The notes beneath the pieces are model-generated. The model was not told where the DNA came from. It was given only the letters and a program-made list of their open reading frames with translations, and searched no databases. A stretch of 64,000 nucleotides of DNA from JAJFHI01 sp050633705 (GTDB taxonomy: Bacteria; Pseudomonadota; Alphaproteobacteria; Rhizobiales; Hyphomicrobiaceae): NCBI GenBank assembly GCA_050633705.1, contig JBOEGZ010000006.1, forward strand, positions 1-64,000. Reading direction: 5' to 3'. The position numbers and the translations under genes are program-made. Of this stretch, positions 17,132-26,403 are shown piece after piece. How positions within the stretch are numbered: the stretch's first letter is position 1; every line of letters begins with the position of its first letter.

Positions 17132-18493
17132 ATGACCAAAGCTTCGGGCAAAAAAAGCAAATCTAAGATCAAACCAACCTCGGCCGAGGGTCAGCATCCC
17201 GTCGCCTACATCAATGCGCGGCTTGTCGATCCTGAAAGCAACATGGACACACCAGGCGGGCTTGTTGTCGAAGATGGCATCATCGCAGACATCGGCCCTC
17301 ACCTTCGACGCAATGCTCCAACTGATGCACAAGTAGTTGACTGTCAGGGACACATGCTAGCTCCTGGCCTGATTGATTGCCAAGTCTTTACAGGTGAGCC
17401 AGGTTCAGAACACCGCGAAACATTGAAAACGGCGAGCCTTGCCGCGGCTGCCGGTGGGGTCACATCAATTGTCGTCATGCCTGACACGGATCCCGTCATC
17501 GATCAGGTTGCACTTGTCGACTTCATTCAACGCCGCGCACGCGACAATGCGATTGTTCACGTTTACACCATGGCGGCCATGACGAAAGGACTGGCTGGCG
17601 AAGAGATGACGGAAATCGGTCTTCTTCAACGCGCCGGTGCCATCGCATTTTCAAATGGCAAAACAAGCATCTTGAATACGCGTGTCATGCGCAATGTTCT
17701 CAATTACGCCAAAGACTTTGGCGCATTAATTGTGCATCACACCGAGGATCCCTACCTTGCGCAATCCGGCGCAATGAACTCAGGTGAAGTCGCAACACGG
17801 CTCGGCCTCAAAGGCATTCCCAAAGTTAGCGAGACAATCATGTTGGACCGTGATGTTCGCCTGGTCGATATCACAGCTGGGCGATACCATGCCGCATCAA
17901 TCTCGTGTGACGAAAGCCTGCAGGTTATTCGTGCTGCCAAGGCCAACAAGCTCCCCGTCACATGCAGTGTCTCAATTAATCACCTGACGCTGAATGAAAA
18001 CGACATTGGGCCTTATCGCACGTTCTTCAAAATGCGCCCTCCTTTGCGCTCGGAAGATGACCGCATGGCGATGGTGCGCGGCCTGGCCGCAGGAGACATC
18101 GATGTCATCGTTTCAAGTCATGACCCTCAAGACGTTGACGTCAAGCGTCGTCCCTTCGCCGAAGCGGCAGATGGAGCGGCAGGCTTAGAGACCCTCTTGC
18201 CGGCAGCCTTACGTTTGGTGCACGCCGGTGCGGTCGATCTCATGACCGTCCTGAAAGCCCTCACAAGCAATCCCGCGCGATTGCTGGGACTGGAGGCTGG
18301 CAAACTCGCAAAGGGTGCACCAGCCGACCTCATTGTCGTCGATCTCAATCAAGCCTGGATGGTTGAAAAAGATACATTGCGGTCTCGCGCGAAAAACTCA
18401 CCATTTGACGAAGCGAAATTTGAAGGTCGAGTCTTGCGAACAGTGGTTGCTGGCACCACCGTCTATCGATACGGTAAAGAAAACAACGGCTAG
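17132..18493 (+). CDS. Dihydroorotase-like protein with a degenerate metal site
   Basis: A 453-residue amidohydrolase-fold protein in the position of pyrC after pyrB. Active dihydroorotases have D-x-H-x-H-x-R after PGLID; here the sequence is PGLIDCQVFTGEPG, so both zinc histidines are Gln-84 and Phe-86 and the substrate Arg is Gly-88. The third histidine region reads RYHAASIS (Ser-256 where His is usual) and the catalytic Asp region reads VSSHDPQ instead of TDHAPH. HHTEDP (His-202/203) is retained. It should therefore be catalytically dead and act as a structural partner of ATCase, as PyrC' does in Pseudomonas. A working dihydroorotase must be encoded elsewhere. The first ~18 residues are Lys/Ser-rich and look disordered. 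Confidence 0.92.
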   Translation: MTKASGKKSKSKIKPTSAEGQHPVAYINARLVDPESNMDTPGGLVVEDGIIADIGPHLRRNAPTDAQVVDCQGHMLAPGLIDCQVFTGEPGSEHRETLKTASLAAAAGGVTSIVVMPDTDPVIDQVALVDFIQRRARDNAIVHVYTMAAMTKGLAGEEMTEIGLLQRAGAIAFSNGKTSILNTRVMRNVLNYAKDFGALIVHHTEDPYLAQSGAMNSGEVATRLGLKGIPKVSETIMLDRDVRLVDITAGRYHAASISCDESLQVIRAAKANKLPVTCSVSINHLTLNENDIGPYRTFFKMRPPLRSEDDRMAMVRGLAAGDIDVIVSSHDPQDVDVKRRPFAEAADGAAGLETLLPAALRLVHAGAVDLMTVLKALTSNPARLLGLEAGKLAKGAPADLIVVDLNQAWMVEKDTLRSRAKNSPFDEAKFEGRVLRTVVAGTTVYRYGKENNG

Positions 18494-18616
18494 ATACGCA
18501 CCAGCACGTCAGGTACGAAAGTATTGGTAACTTGCGTGGATTGCGAGTTGATCGGAAGTATTTATAAAGCCTCCAGAATTATCGTAACCTGAACACCAAA
18601 ACATCTGTCCCCGCTC

Positions 18617-19234
18617 ATGACCTTCACCGAATTCTTTTTTTCACCTGAAACTTGGCTCGCCCTCGCGCTTGGATATGCGCTCGGCGCCATGCCGTTCGGT
18701 CTGCTGCTGACACAAGCGGCAGGTCTGGGCGATATTCGAGATATTGGGTCAGGTAATATCGGCGCGACCAATGTGCTGCGCACGGGCAACAAGAAGCTTG
18801 CCGCAGCGACTTTACTTTTGGACCTATTAAAGGGAACGATTGCAGTTCTTCTCGCCCGCCACTTGCTTGGCGGGGAATACGCCTTGACGGCGGGCGTTGC
18901 AGCGTTTTTCGGACACATCGCACCAATCTGGCTTGGGTTCCGTGGCGGCAAGGGCGTTGCAACATATCTGGGCGTGTTGTTTGGCTGGTGGTGGATTGGT
19001 GGCCTTGTATTTGCGGCAACCTGGCTCATCGTCGCTTACCTCAAAAAGTACTCATCACTCGCAGCACTTGTTGGTTCTATTGTTTCCCTGATCGCCATCG
19101 GCGTGACGCAACCGCCGTTTGAAATTTTGTTGATAGCGATCATCACACTACTGTTGATCGTCAAGCATCATGCCAACATCCGTCGGCTATTTGCGGGCGA
19201 GGAGCCGAAAATCAGTGAAGCATCCGCCAAATAA
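18617..19234 (+). CDS. plsY: Acyl-phosphate:glycerol-3-phosphate acyltransferase
   Basis: A 205-residue membrane acyltransferase that makes lysophosphatidic acid from acyl-phosphate, the first step of phospholipid synthesis. The three cytoplasmic motifs are present: IGSGNIGATNVLR, the GHIAPIWLGFRGGKGVATYLG segment, and VKHHANIRRLFAGEEPK near the C terminus. About five membrane segments are visible. The stop overlaps the start of dprA by about 20 nt, so the two are probably translated together. Confidence 0.96.
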   Translation: MTFTEFFFSPETWLALALGYALGAMPFGLLLTQAAGLGDIRDIGSGNIGATNVLRTGNKKLAAATLLLDLLKGTIAVLLARHLLGGEYALTAGVAAFFGHIAPIWLGFRGGKGVATYLGVLFGWWWIGGLVFAATWLIVAYLKKYSSLAALVGSIVSLIAIGVTQPPFEILLIAIITLLLIVKHHANIRRLFAGEEPKISEASAK

Positions 19235-20465
19235 GCCATCGCCAACGCCCCCCGCCACCTCTCGCGATCTTTTCTGCGATGCTCCGCTCCCGACCGCTCC
19301 CCTCAATGATAGCCAACGCCTTGCGTGCCTGCGTTTGATCCGTTCGGAAAACGTTGGCCCGGTAACTTTTCGCCAACTCATCAATCATTTTGGTGGGGCC
19401 GAACAAGCACTCGACGCCTTGCCGGAATTGGCGCAGCGTGGAGGTGGCAAGCGCGCCATAAAAATCTGCTCAAAGCAACGGGCCGAGAGCGAACTTGCAA
19501 GCGCCGCAGCACATGGCGTGGTCCCATTGTTTACAATTGAACCGGGTTACCCAGCAGCCTTGGCACGCCTCGAAGTGCCGCCGCCTCTGATCTACGTCAA
19601 AGGCCGTCAAGACCTGTTAAACCGGCCCGCGATGGCAATTGTTGGATCGCGCAATGCCTCTGCCGCTGGTTGCAAACTTGCGCGCCATTTCGCTTCCGAA
19701 CTTGGCCAAGCCGGCCTTGTTATTTGTTCCGGGCTGGCGCGCGGTATTGATGGCGCCGCCCATCGTAATGCTCTTGAACATGGAACGATTGGTGTTTTGG
19801 CTGGCGGACTCGACATGATCTACCCACCAGAACATGAGGACCTGCATCATAAAATAGGCAACGAAGGATGCCTGGTTTCAGAAATGCCATGTGGGTTTCA
19901 ACCGCGCGCAAAAGACTTTCCAAGGCGCAACCGTTTGATTTCAGGACTCTCGCTTGGCGTTCTTGTTATTGAAGCAGCGCGACGCTCAGGAACACTCGTT
20001 ACAGCCCGCTATGGCGGTGAGCAAAACCGAGAAGTCTTCGCTGTTCCAGGTCACCCACTGGACCCTCGTGCGCAAGGCACAAACCAACTCCTAAAATCAG
20101 GAGCGACATTGGTCACCGAAACCGAAGACATTCTCGAAACACTCCGCCCACTTCTCAGTGCCAAACACCAAACAAATTTTGCTTTTCGAGAACCAGCTCC
20201 TCAAACGGATTGGTCTGACAAAAGCGAAAGTCTTGCACACGACTGCGATCAAGACCGTTCTGGCAATGAAACAGCTCATGCGATTGTTCTTTCCGCACTC
20301 AGTGCCTCTCCAATCGACAGTGATGAATTGGCACGGACCACAGGACTTGCCATTCGTCAGGTCAATGCCGTGTTGTTAGAACTCGATCTTGCCGGATTGA
20401 TCGTTCGCCATGGCCACCAACTTGTCTCACGCGCCGAGCCTGCCCCCCAAGCGCAAAAATCTTGA
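19215..20465 (+). CDS. dprA: DNA-processing protein DprA
   Basis: A ~416-residue DprA/Smf protein, which binds incoming single-stranded DNA and loads RecA during natural transformation. It has an N-terminal SAM-like helical region (LACLRLIRSENVGPVTFRQLI), the Rossmann-like core (AIVGSRNASAAGCKLARHFA, CSGLARGIDGAAHRNAL, GGLDMIYPPEH, FPRRNRLISGLS, GTLVTARYGGEQNREVFAVPG) and a C-terminal winged helix (DSDELARTTGLAIRQVNAVLLELDLAGLI). The preferred start is a GTG at 19215 with GAGGAG 10 nt upstream; the ATG at 19170 lies deep in plsY. No other competence genes are in the window. Confidence 0.94.
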   Translation: MKHPPNKPSPTPPATSRDLFCDAPLPTAPLNDSQRLACLRLIRSENVGPVTFRQLINHFGGAEQALDALPELAQRGGGKRAIKICSKQRAESELASAAAHGVVPLFTIEPGYPAALARLEVPPPLIYVKGRQDLLNRPAMAIVGSRNASAAGCKLARHFASELGQAGLVICSGLARGIDGAAHRNALEHGTIGVLAGGLDMIYPPEHEDLHHKIGNEGCLVSEMPCGFQPRAKDFPRRNRLISGLSLGVLVIEAARRSGTLVTARYGGEQNREVFAVPGHPLDPRAQGTNQLLKSGATLVTETEDILETLRPLLSAKHQTNFAFREPAPQTDWSDKSESLAHDCDQDRSGNETAHAIVLSALSASPIDSDELARTTGLAIRQVNAVLLELDLAGLIVRHGHQLVSRAEPAPQAQKS

Positions 20466-20539
20466 CGTCGAAGACACCCAATCGGTCACAGGGCTATAGA
20501 ATAATATGTTACAATTTACAGCTTCAATAAGTTACACCA

Positions 20540-20890
20540 TCAATTCTGGCGAATACGAAATCCCGTCGCCAGCGCTTCAAGATGAGCCGCACTTATCAAC
20601 TTGGTCAGCCTCTGGTGCCCGTTGTCTGTAGAAATATCCTGGAGCCGCAACAGAACATCAGCCATATGGGCGAGCATTTCTGACTGAGACCAGGATGGAT
20701 CAAAGTATGGCAGTTCACTTAAACTTACATCGTCAAGGTCGCCTTCGTGATCACTTTCGACTTGAGACGAAAATTCCGACTTTGAATCCAATTTGCCCAT
20801 CCACGGCGCCCCGTCTTTCTTCAAAACAAGAAATTCATCCTGCCAAAACATCCATGGATTACATTTAACCAATTCGCGCCCTGGTTGCAA
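20540..20890 (-). CDS. Hypothetical protein, unrecognised
   Basis: A possible 116-residue protein starting at a TTG (20890), or 103 residues from ATG 20851; neither has a good ribosome site. The sequence opens with aromatic residues (NPWMFWQDEFLVLKKDGAPW), has an acidic middle (VESDHEGDLDDVSLSELPYFD) and a helical C-terminal half (SWSQSEMLAHMADVLLRLQDIS, LTKLISAAHLEALATGF). Composition is protein-like and fits no shadow of a neighbouring gene, since nothing else codes here. No family is recognised. It lies in an A+T-rich pocket between dprA and topA, convergent with dprA. Confidence 0.45.
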   Translation of the reverse strand: MQPGRELVKCNPWMFWQDEFLVLKKDGAPWMGKLDSKSEFSSQVESDHEGDLDDVSLSELPYFDPSWSQSEMLAHMADVLLRLQDISTDNGHQRLTKLISAAHLEALATGFRIRQN

Positions 20891-21223
20891 TATTTCAAAA
20901 TATCAATCAATCGTTGTTATAAATGCAATCAAACTTAGATCAAACCAATCGCAGTTTTGGGGATGCGTTTGACACCGTTGCGATGTTCTCTCATGGTCGC
21001 AACGCTTTGGCCTGGGGCACAATTGGGCAAATTCACAGCCAAAAAAGATCTATCCGAAACATAAAATTAATCGCAAATTCAACTGCCTAGAAGTCACGCC
21101 TCTCATTCAGGTGCACCAAAGTGGTTTTGCATTTGCCTTGATTCTTGAAGGCTGCTGGCCTACATGCTGCGCCTCCGAAGTCGAGACTTGTTTCGTCAAT
21201 CATTAGAGAATGCACAGCTCTTC
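20852..21223. other. A+T-rich spacer upstream of topA with an 8-bp inverted repeat
   Basis: Carries the topA promoter region. Arms CGTTGCGA (20976-20983) and TCGCAACG (20997-21004) form a perfect inverted repeat with a 13-nt centre, about 220 bp before the topA start; the layout is that of a dimeric-regulator site rather than a terminator, as no T-run follows. No gene seen apart from the possible short reading frame on the left. Confidence 0.4.
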
Positions 21224-23947
21224 ATGCAGGTTGTAATCGTCGAATCCGCCGCCAAGGCTAAAACCATCAACAAATATCTTGGTTCTGACTACAAGGTCAT
21301 TGCCTCGTTTGGACACGTGCGCGATCTGCCAGCCAAAAACGGCTCTGTCGAGCCCGACAACGATTTCAATATGCATTGGGATGTTGATGGCAGTGCCCAA
21401 AAAGTGATGAAGGAAATCACGTCCGCGGTAAAAAAAGCAGACAAACTCATTCTCGCAACTGACCCTGATCGCGAAGGCGAAGCAATCTCCTGGCATATTC
21501 TTGAAGTGCTGCGAGAGAAGAAGGCCCTGAAAGACAAGCCGGTCGAGCGCGTCGCCTTCAATGCTGTGACCAAAAAAGCAATTTTGAAGGCGATGGCCGA
21601 GCCACGTGAAATAGACAGTCCTTTGGTCGATGCATACATGGCACGGCGTGCACTAGATTATCTGGTGGGTTTCACGTTATCACCTGTGCTGTGGCGCAAG
21701 CTGCCCGGCGCACGCTCGGCAGGTCGCGTGCAATCGGTTGCCTTACGTCTTGTGTGTGAACGCGAAGCTGAGATCGAAGCCTTCGTAAGTCAGGAATATT
21801 GGAGTGTCACGGCACTTCTTGAAACCGCATCCAATGACGCCGTCACTGCGCGTCTTGTCGCCATTGATGGCAAAAAGCTCGATAAGTTCGACATCAAGGA
21901 TGATGCAAGCGCAAGTGCGATCAAAGCGGCAATCATTGACCAAGACTTCAAAGTCACGTCAATCCAGCAGAAGGCAACCAAGCGCAACCCTTCAGCCCCG
22001 TTCACAACATCAACGCTGCAACAAGAAGCAAGCCGCAAACTTGGCTTCAACGCCAAACAAACGATGCAGATCGCCCAACGCCTTTACGAGGGCATTGACA
22101 TCGGTGGCGAAACGGTCGGCCTCATCACCTACATGCGAACCGACGGCGTGCAAATCACACCAGAAGCCGTATCTGAAATTCGCGATCTGATTGTGAAAAA
22201 TTATTCAAAGAACTACGTTGCACCATTTGTTCGCGAATATAAGTCCAAGGCGAAAAACGCACAAGAAGCGCACGAAGCTGTGCGTCCAACCAACCCATCG
22301 CTTACGCCTCAGGACTTGGCTAAAAACCTACAAAAAGACCAACTCGCCCTCTACGACCTGATCTGGAAACGCTCGATTGCAAGTCAGATGGCGTCTGCGG
22401 AACTGGCACAAACTTCGGTAGAAATTTCAACCAACGGACGCGACAAAAAAAGCTATGGCTTGCGGGCCAATGGTTCGGTCGTGACGTTCGACGGCTTTAT
22501 GAAGATCTACGAAGAAGGACGCGACGACGTGAAAGACGACGACAGCCGTCGCCTGCCGCCGCTCAATGAAGGTGATAATCTTTCTGAACAAAAGGTCGAA
22601 GATGGAGACGCCATCATCGCCAAACAACACTTCACCGAACCACCGCCTCGCTTCACCGAGGCGACACTTGTCAAACGCATGGAAGAACTGGGTATTGGTC
22701 GGCCGTCGACATTTGCCTCAACACTCGGCGTCCTTCGTGATCGTGCCTACATCCGCGACGATCAAAAACGTCTCATTCCAGAAGACAAAGGCCGCCTCGT
22801 CATCGCTTTTCTGGAAAGTTACTTCCATCGCTATGTCGAATACGACTTCACGGCCAATTTGGAAGAACAGCTCGATCTCATTTCCGATGATAAGTTGAAT
22901 TGGAAAGACGTGCTGGCCGAATTCTGGAAAAACTTCAACGGCTCAGTTGAAGAAATCAAAGATTTGCGTATCAGCGAAGTCTTAGATGCGCTGAACGAAT
23001 TGCTGGCCCCGGCAATCTTCCCACCAAAGGAAGACGGCAGTGATCCACGCATCTGCCCAAAATGCGGCGTTGGCAAACTCAGCTTGCGCGTTGGCAAAAA
23101 CGGAGCGTTCGTGGCTTGCGGCAACTATCCAGAGTGCCGCTTCACACGACAATTCTCAACCAGTGGTGATGACGATGCCTCTTCGTTTGCCGGCGATAAA
23201 CATCTCGGAGACGATCCCGAAACTGGTTTGCCTGTCATGCTGCGTGCTGGTCGGTTTGGTCCCTACATTCAGCTCGGCGAAGGCACGAAGGACGAAAAAC
23301 CAAAACGCTCCGGAATTCCGAAAGGCATGGACCCAGAAACGGTCGATTTCGAATTTGCATTGAAACTACTGTCGTTACCACGCGTTGTTGGCGAACATCC
23401 CGAAACCAAGAAAGAGATTACCGCAGGTCTTGGTCGCTATGGGCCGTTCGTATTGCATGATGGCATGTATGCCAACGTTGAGAGCCTCCAGGATGTATTT
23501 GATATCGGCGTCAATCGGGCTGTTGTCGTGCTCGCTGAAAAAGCCGCCGGCGGCGGCAAAGGCCGCTTCCAACGTCAAAAAGCAACCGTCCTTAAAGATC
23601 TCGGAGAACACCCGATAGAAGGCGGGCCAATGCAGGTGCTCGATGGTCGCTACGGTCCCTACATCAAGCACAACAAGATCAACGCAACCGTCCCCAAAGG
23701 CACCGAGCCAACGGATGTCACTGTTGACGAAGCTGTACAGTTGTTAGCTGAGCGTGCTGCAAAAGCCGGTAAGAAGAAAAAGAAACCGGCGAAGAAAAAG
23801 GCCACGGCAAAGAAAAAAACACCGACAAAAAAGAAAACTGCTAAGAAAGCTGCAAGCAAAAAAGCACCGGCAAAAAAGACCGCAAAGAAAACAACAAAGA
23901 AACCGGCAGCTAAGAAGAAGGCGGCCAAATCCAAAACCGTTAGCTAA
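21224..23947 (+). CDS. topA: DNA topoisomerase I (type IA)
   Basis: A 907-residue topoisomerase I that relaxes negative supercoils. The TOPRIM domain opens with VVIVESAAKAKTINKYLG and has DPDREGEAISWH; the active-site Tyr is at residue ~303 in LITYMRTDG. One four-Cys zinc ribbon begins near residue 611 (CPKC ... CGNYPEC), followed by degenerate topo-C repeats (RFGPYIQLG, RYGPFVLHDG, RYGPYIKHNK). The last ~58 residues (~849-907) are an unbroken Lys/Ala/Pro/Thr-rich, histone H1-like tail that should bind DNA non-specifically. The frame runs upstream to 21164, but the family begins at ATG 21224 (MQVVIVES). Confidence 0.97.
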   Translation: MQVVIVESAAKAKTINKYLGSDYKVIASFGHVRDLPAKNGSVEPDNDFNMHWDVDGSAQKVMKEITSAVKKADKLILATDPDREGEAISWHILEVLREKKALKDKPVERVAFNAVTKKAILKAMAEPREIDSPLVDAYMARRALDYLVGFTLSPVLWRKLPGARSAGRVQSVALRLVCEREAEIEAFVSQEYWSVTALLETASNDAVTARLVAIDGKKLDKFDIKDDASASAIKAAIIDQDFKVTSIQQKATKRNPSAPFTTSTLQQEASRKLGFNAKQTMQIAQRLYEGIDIGGETVGLITYMRTDGVQITPEAVSEIRDLIVKNYSKNYVAPFVREYKSKAKNAQEAHEAVRPTNPSLTPQDLAKNLQKDQLALYDLIWKRSIASQMASAELAQTSVEISTNGRDKKSYGLRANGSVVTFDGFMKIYEEGRDDVKDDDSRRLPPLNEGDNLSEQKVEDGDAIIAKQHFTEPPPRFTEATLVKRMEELGIGRPSTFASTLGVLRDRAYIRDDQKRLIPEDKGRLVIAFLESYFHRYVEYDFTANLEEQLDLISDDKLNWKDVLAEFWKNFNGSVEEIKDLRISEVLDALNELLAPAIFPPKEDGSDPRICPKCGVGKLSLRVGKNGAFVACGNYPECRFTRQFSTSGDDDASSFAGDKHLGDDPETGLPVMLRAGRFGPYIQLGEGTKDEKPKRSGIPKGMDPETVDFEFALKLLSLPRVVGEHPETKKEITAGLGRYGPFVLHDGMYANVESLQDVFDIGVNRAVVVLAEKAAGGGKGRFQRQKATVLKDLGEHPIEGGPMQVLDGRYGPYIKHNKINATVPKGTEPTDVTVDEAVQLLAERAAKAGKKKKKPAKKKATAKKKTPTKKKTAKKAASKKAPAKKTAKKTTKKPAAKKKAAKSKTVS

Positions 23948-23961
23948 GTTGGGAGACCCAG

Positions 23962-26325
23962 GTGGCGCGCAAGAAAAATCGGCGGAGCTCTGCCGACAAG
24001 CCGTCACGACAGCCGGGTGATCCACTTCCCAGCCGCGACGACATCCTCAAATTCATAAACAACGCTCAAGGTGAGGTTGGCAAGCGCGAGATTTCGCGCG
24101 CTTTTGGTATCAAAGGACCAGACCGGGGGCCCTTTAAAACACTCCTGACAGAAATGGCGAGTGAGGGACTGCTAGCCGGCAACCGCAAGGGCCTAAGGCA
24201 ACCCGGCCGCCTACCGTCGGTTACCGTTTTGCAGATTAGCGGGCAAGATGACGACGGCGACCTCATTGCCACACCAAGCGTTTGGGATAGCGAAGAGGGC
24301 CCACGGCCTGAAGTCCTCATTGTTGACAAGCCCTCGCCATTCACGCCGTCACCAAGCACACTCGGTATCGGTGACAAGATTTTAGCCCGCATCACTGTTG
24401 TTGACGACCAAGACGAGAGCGCTGGAGACGATACCGGCCAATATCCATCCGACTATGCCTTCACGGCCTATGTCATCAAGAAGCTGGCTGCTGAAAAACA
24501 AAGCTTGCTTGGCATCTTCCGCGCCAATCGCAAAAGTGGCGGGACGATTGAACCGGTGGACCGAAAGTCTCTGAGGTCCTGGTCGATCCAACCAGGCGAT
24601 GAAGCAGGTGCCGACGACGGCGACCTCGTTTATTTTGACCTTGCCAAACGTGGGCGGTTTAAAACTCCGCAGGCACGAATTACGAAATCGCTTGGCAATC
24701 CGGATGACCAACGTCAGATCAGCTTAATTGCCATTCACGCCCATGGCCTTCCCGACGGCTTTCCAGAACGCGTTTTGGCGGAAACCGAAGACCTTCCCAC
24801 ACTCTCGCGCGACAATCGCACGGATCTCACAGGGTTGGCATTAATCACAATCGATCCCCCCGATGCACGGGACCACGACGACGCAGTGCATGCTGAACCA
24901 GACACATCTGCCAACAATAAGGGCGGTCACATCGTTACCGTCGCGATCGCTGACGTTACGTACTATGTTGCAATCGGCTCTCATCTCGATCACGAAGCCC
25001 TACGCCGCGCCAACTCTGTTTATTTTCCCGACCGTGTCGTCGCGATGTTGCCAGAGAAGATTTCAACCGATCTGTGTTCGTTGCGCGAGAATGTGGAACG
25101 CCCCTGCCTTGCTGTGCAAATGGTGTTTAACGCGCGAGGGGAAAAAATCCGCCACAAATTCATTCGTGGCATCATGCGCTCTGCTGCCAAGCTCAGCTAT
25201 GCACAAGCGCAAAGCGCCATTGATGGAACGCCTTGTGCAAAGACTGACGCCCTCGTCGAACCCGTACTGAAACCCTTGTGGAATGCTTACAGCGTTGTCG
25301 CTGGCGCCCGCGATCGTCGCGGCCCACTCGAACTCAACATTCCAGAGCGCAAAATCAAACTCGACGACAAAGGTCGTGTTGCTGACGTGGTCATTCCAGA
25401 ACGATTAACCGCGCACCGCCTTATCGAAGAATTTATGATCCAAGCCAATGTCGCAGCGGCTGAAACGCTTGAGAGCAAATATACCCGTCTCATTTACCGC
25501 GCCCATGACAAACCATCGAAGGGAAAACTGAAGTCGTTGCGCGACTTTCTCGAAACGTTGGATTTGAAAGTACCCGCGGCGGACAAGCTCAAGCCCAGCG
25601 CCTTTAATGCAATTCTGAAACGCGCAGAAGAGATGCCAACACGCGACCTCATAAACGAAGTGATCCTGCGCTCACAAGCACAAGCCGTCTACAGCCCAGA
25701 CAACTGTGGTCACTTCGGATTGAACCTGACGCGCTACACGCACTTCACATCACCCATTCGACGCTATAGCGATCTGATCGTTCATCGTCTTCTTATTTCC
25801 GCACTCAAGTTCGGCGATGACGGCTACAACAAAGACAACATGCCAAAACTTTCAGACGTCGCCGAGAGTATTTCGCAAGCCGAACGCCGCGCCATGATCG
25901 CCGAGCGCGAAACAGTCGACAGATTAATTGCAGCCCATCTCGCCGATCGTGTCGGTGCCACTTTCAAAGCGCGAATTTCTGGTGTCACCCGCTCGGGTTT
26001 ATTTGTTCGCCTTGAAGAGACTGGTGCAGATGGTTTCGTACCGATCACAACACTTGGCAACGACTACTTTGAACATATTGAAGAAGCTTTTGCCTTATTG
26101 GGCCAACGCTCAAACCTGGCGTATCGCCTCGGCGATGTCGTTGAGGTGCGTCTTGAAGAAGCCGTCCCCACAGCGGGCGCATTGCGTTTTGAGATGTTGT
26201 CACCTGGTACAAAGGGTCAAGTGGCACCTATCAAGGGGATTGGGAAAGGCGGTCGTCCGCGCTTTCGTCATCGCCCACGTACGACAGCACGTACCAGCCG
26301 ACGGGGTGGCAAAAGACGAAAATAG
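23962..26325 (+). CDS. rnr: Ribonuclease R
   Basis: A 787-residue 3'-5' exoribonuclease of the RNB family that degrades structured RNA. It has an N-terminal helix-turn-helix-like region (ISRAFGIKGPDRGPFKTLLTEM), cold-shock-like domains, the RNB catalytic centre near residue 298 (IDPPDARDHDDAV, Asp cluster), the RNB core HFGLNLTRYTHFTSPIRRYSDL, and an S1 domain (ARISGVTRSGLFVRLEETGADGFV). The C-terminal 35 residues are Arg/Lys/Gly-rich. It starts at GTG with GGGAG upstream, 14 nt after the topA stop, so the two are probably co-transcribed. Confidence 0.97.
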   Translation: MARKKNRRSSADKPSRQPGDPLPSRDDILKFINNAQGEVGKREISRAFGIKGPDRGPFKTLLTEMASEGLLAGNRKGLRQPGRLPSVTVLQISGQDDDGDLIATPSVWDSEEGPRPEVLIVDKPSPFTPSPSTLGIGDKILARITVVDDQDESAGDDTGQYPSDYAFTAYVIKKLAAEKQSLLGIFRANRKSGGTIEPVDRKSLRSWSIQPGDEAGADDGDLVYFDLAKRGRFKTPQARITKSLGNPDDQRQISLIAIHAHGLPDGFPERVLAETEDLPTLSRDNRTDLTGLALITIDPPDARDHDDAVHAEPDTSANNKGGHIVTVAIADVTYYVAIGSHLDHEALRRANSVYFPDRVVAMLPEKISTDLCSLRENVERPCLAVQMVFNARGEKIRHKFIRGIMRSAAKLSYAQAQSAIDGTPCAKTDALVEPVLKPLWNAYSVVAGARDRRGPLELNIPERKIKLDDKGRVADVVIPERLTAHRLIEEFMIQANVAAAETLESKYTRLIYRAHDKPSKGKLKSLRDFLETLDLKVPAADKLKPSAFNAILKRAEEMPTRDLINEVILRSQAQAVYSPDNCGHFGLNLTRYTHFTSPIRRYSDLIVHRLLISALKFGDDGYNKDNMPKLSDVAESISQAERRAMIAERETVDRLIAAHLADRVGATFKARISGVTRSGLFVRLEETGADGFVPITTLGNDYFEHIEEAFALLGQRSNLAYRLGDVVEVRLEEAVPTAGALRFEMLSPGTKGQVAPIKGIGKGGRPRFRHRPRTTARTSRRGGKRRK

Positions 26326-26403
26326 AGCGTTTGGGTCTCTTCATGACCACCAGCGACGCTTTGCACATTGACCAATACGCATCAGACTGCCACTAAATAA
26401 GCT

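Noticed and set aside
18550..18563. Short match GATCGGAAG resembling an arm of the 28.1-kb inverted repeat
   Set aside because: Only nine bases long and without a partner arm; chance is the simplest explanation.
23744..24025. Minus-strand Phe/Cys-rich frames opposite the topA tail
   Set aside because: They are the reverse reading of the Lys-rich repeats (AAG becomes CTT/TTC), an artefact of low complexity.
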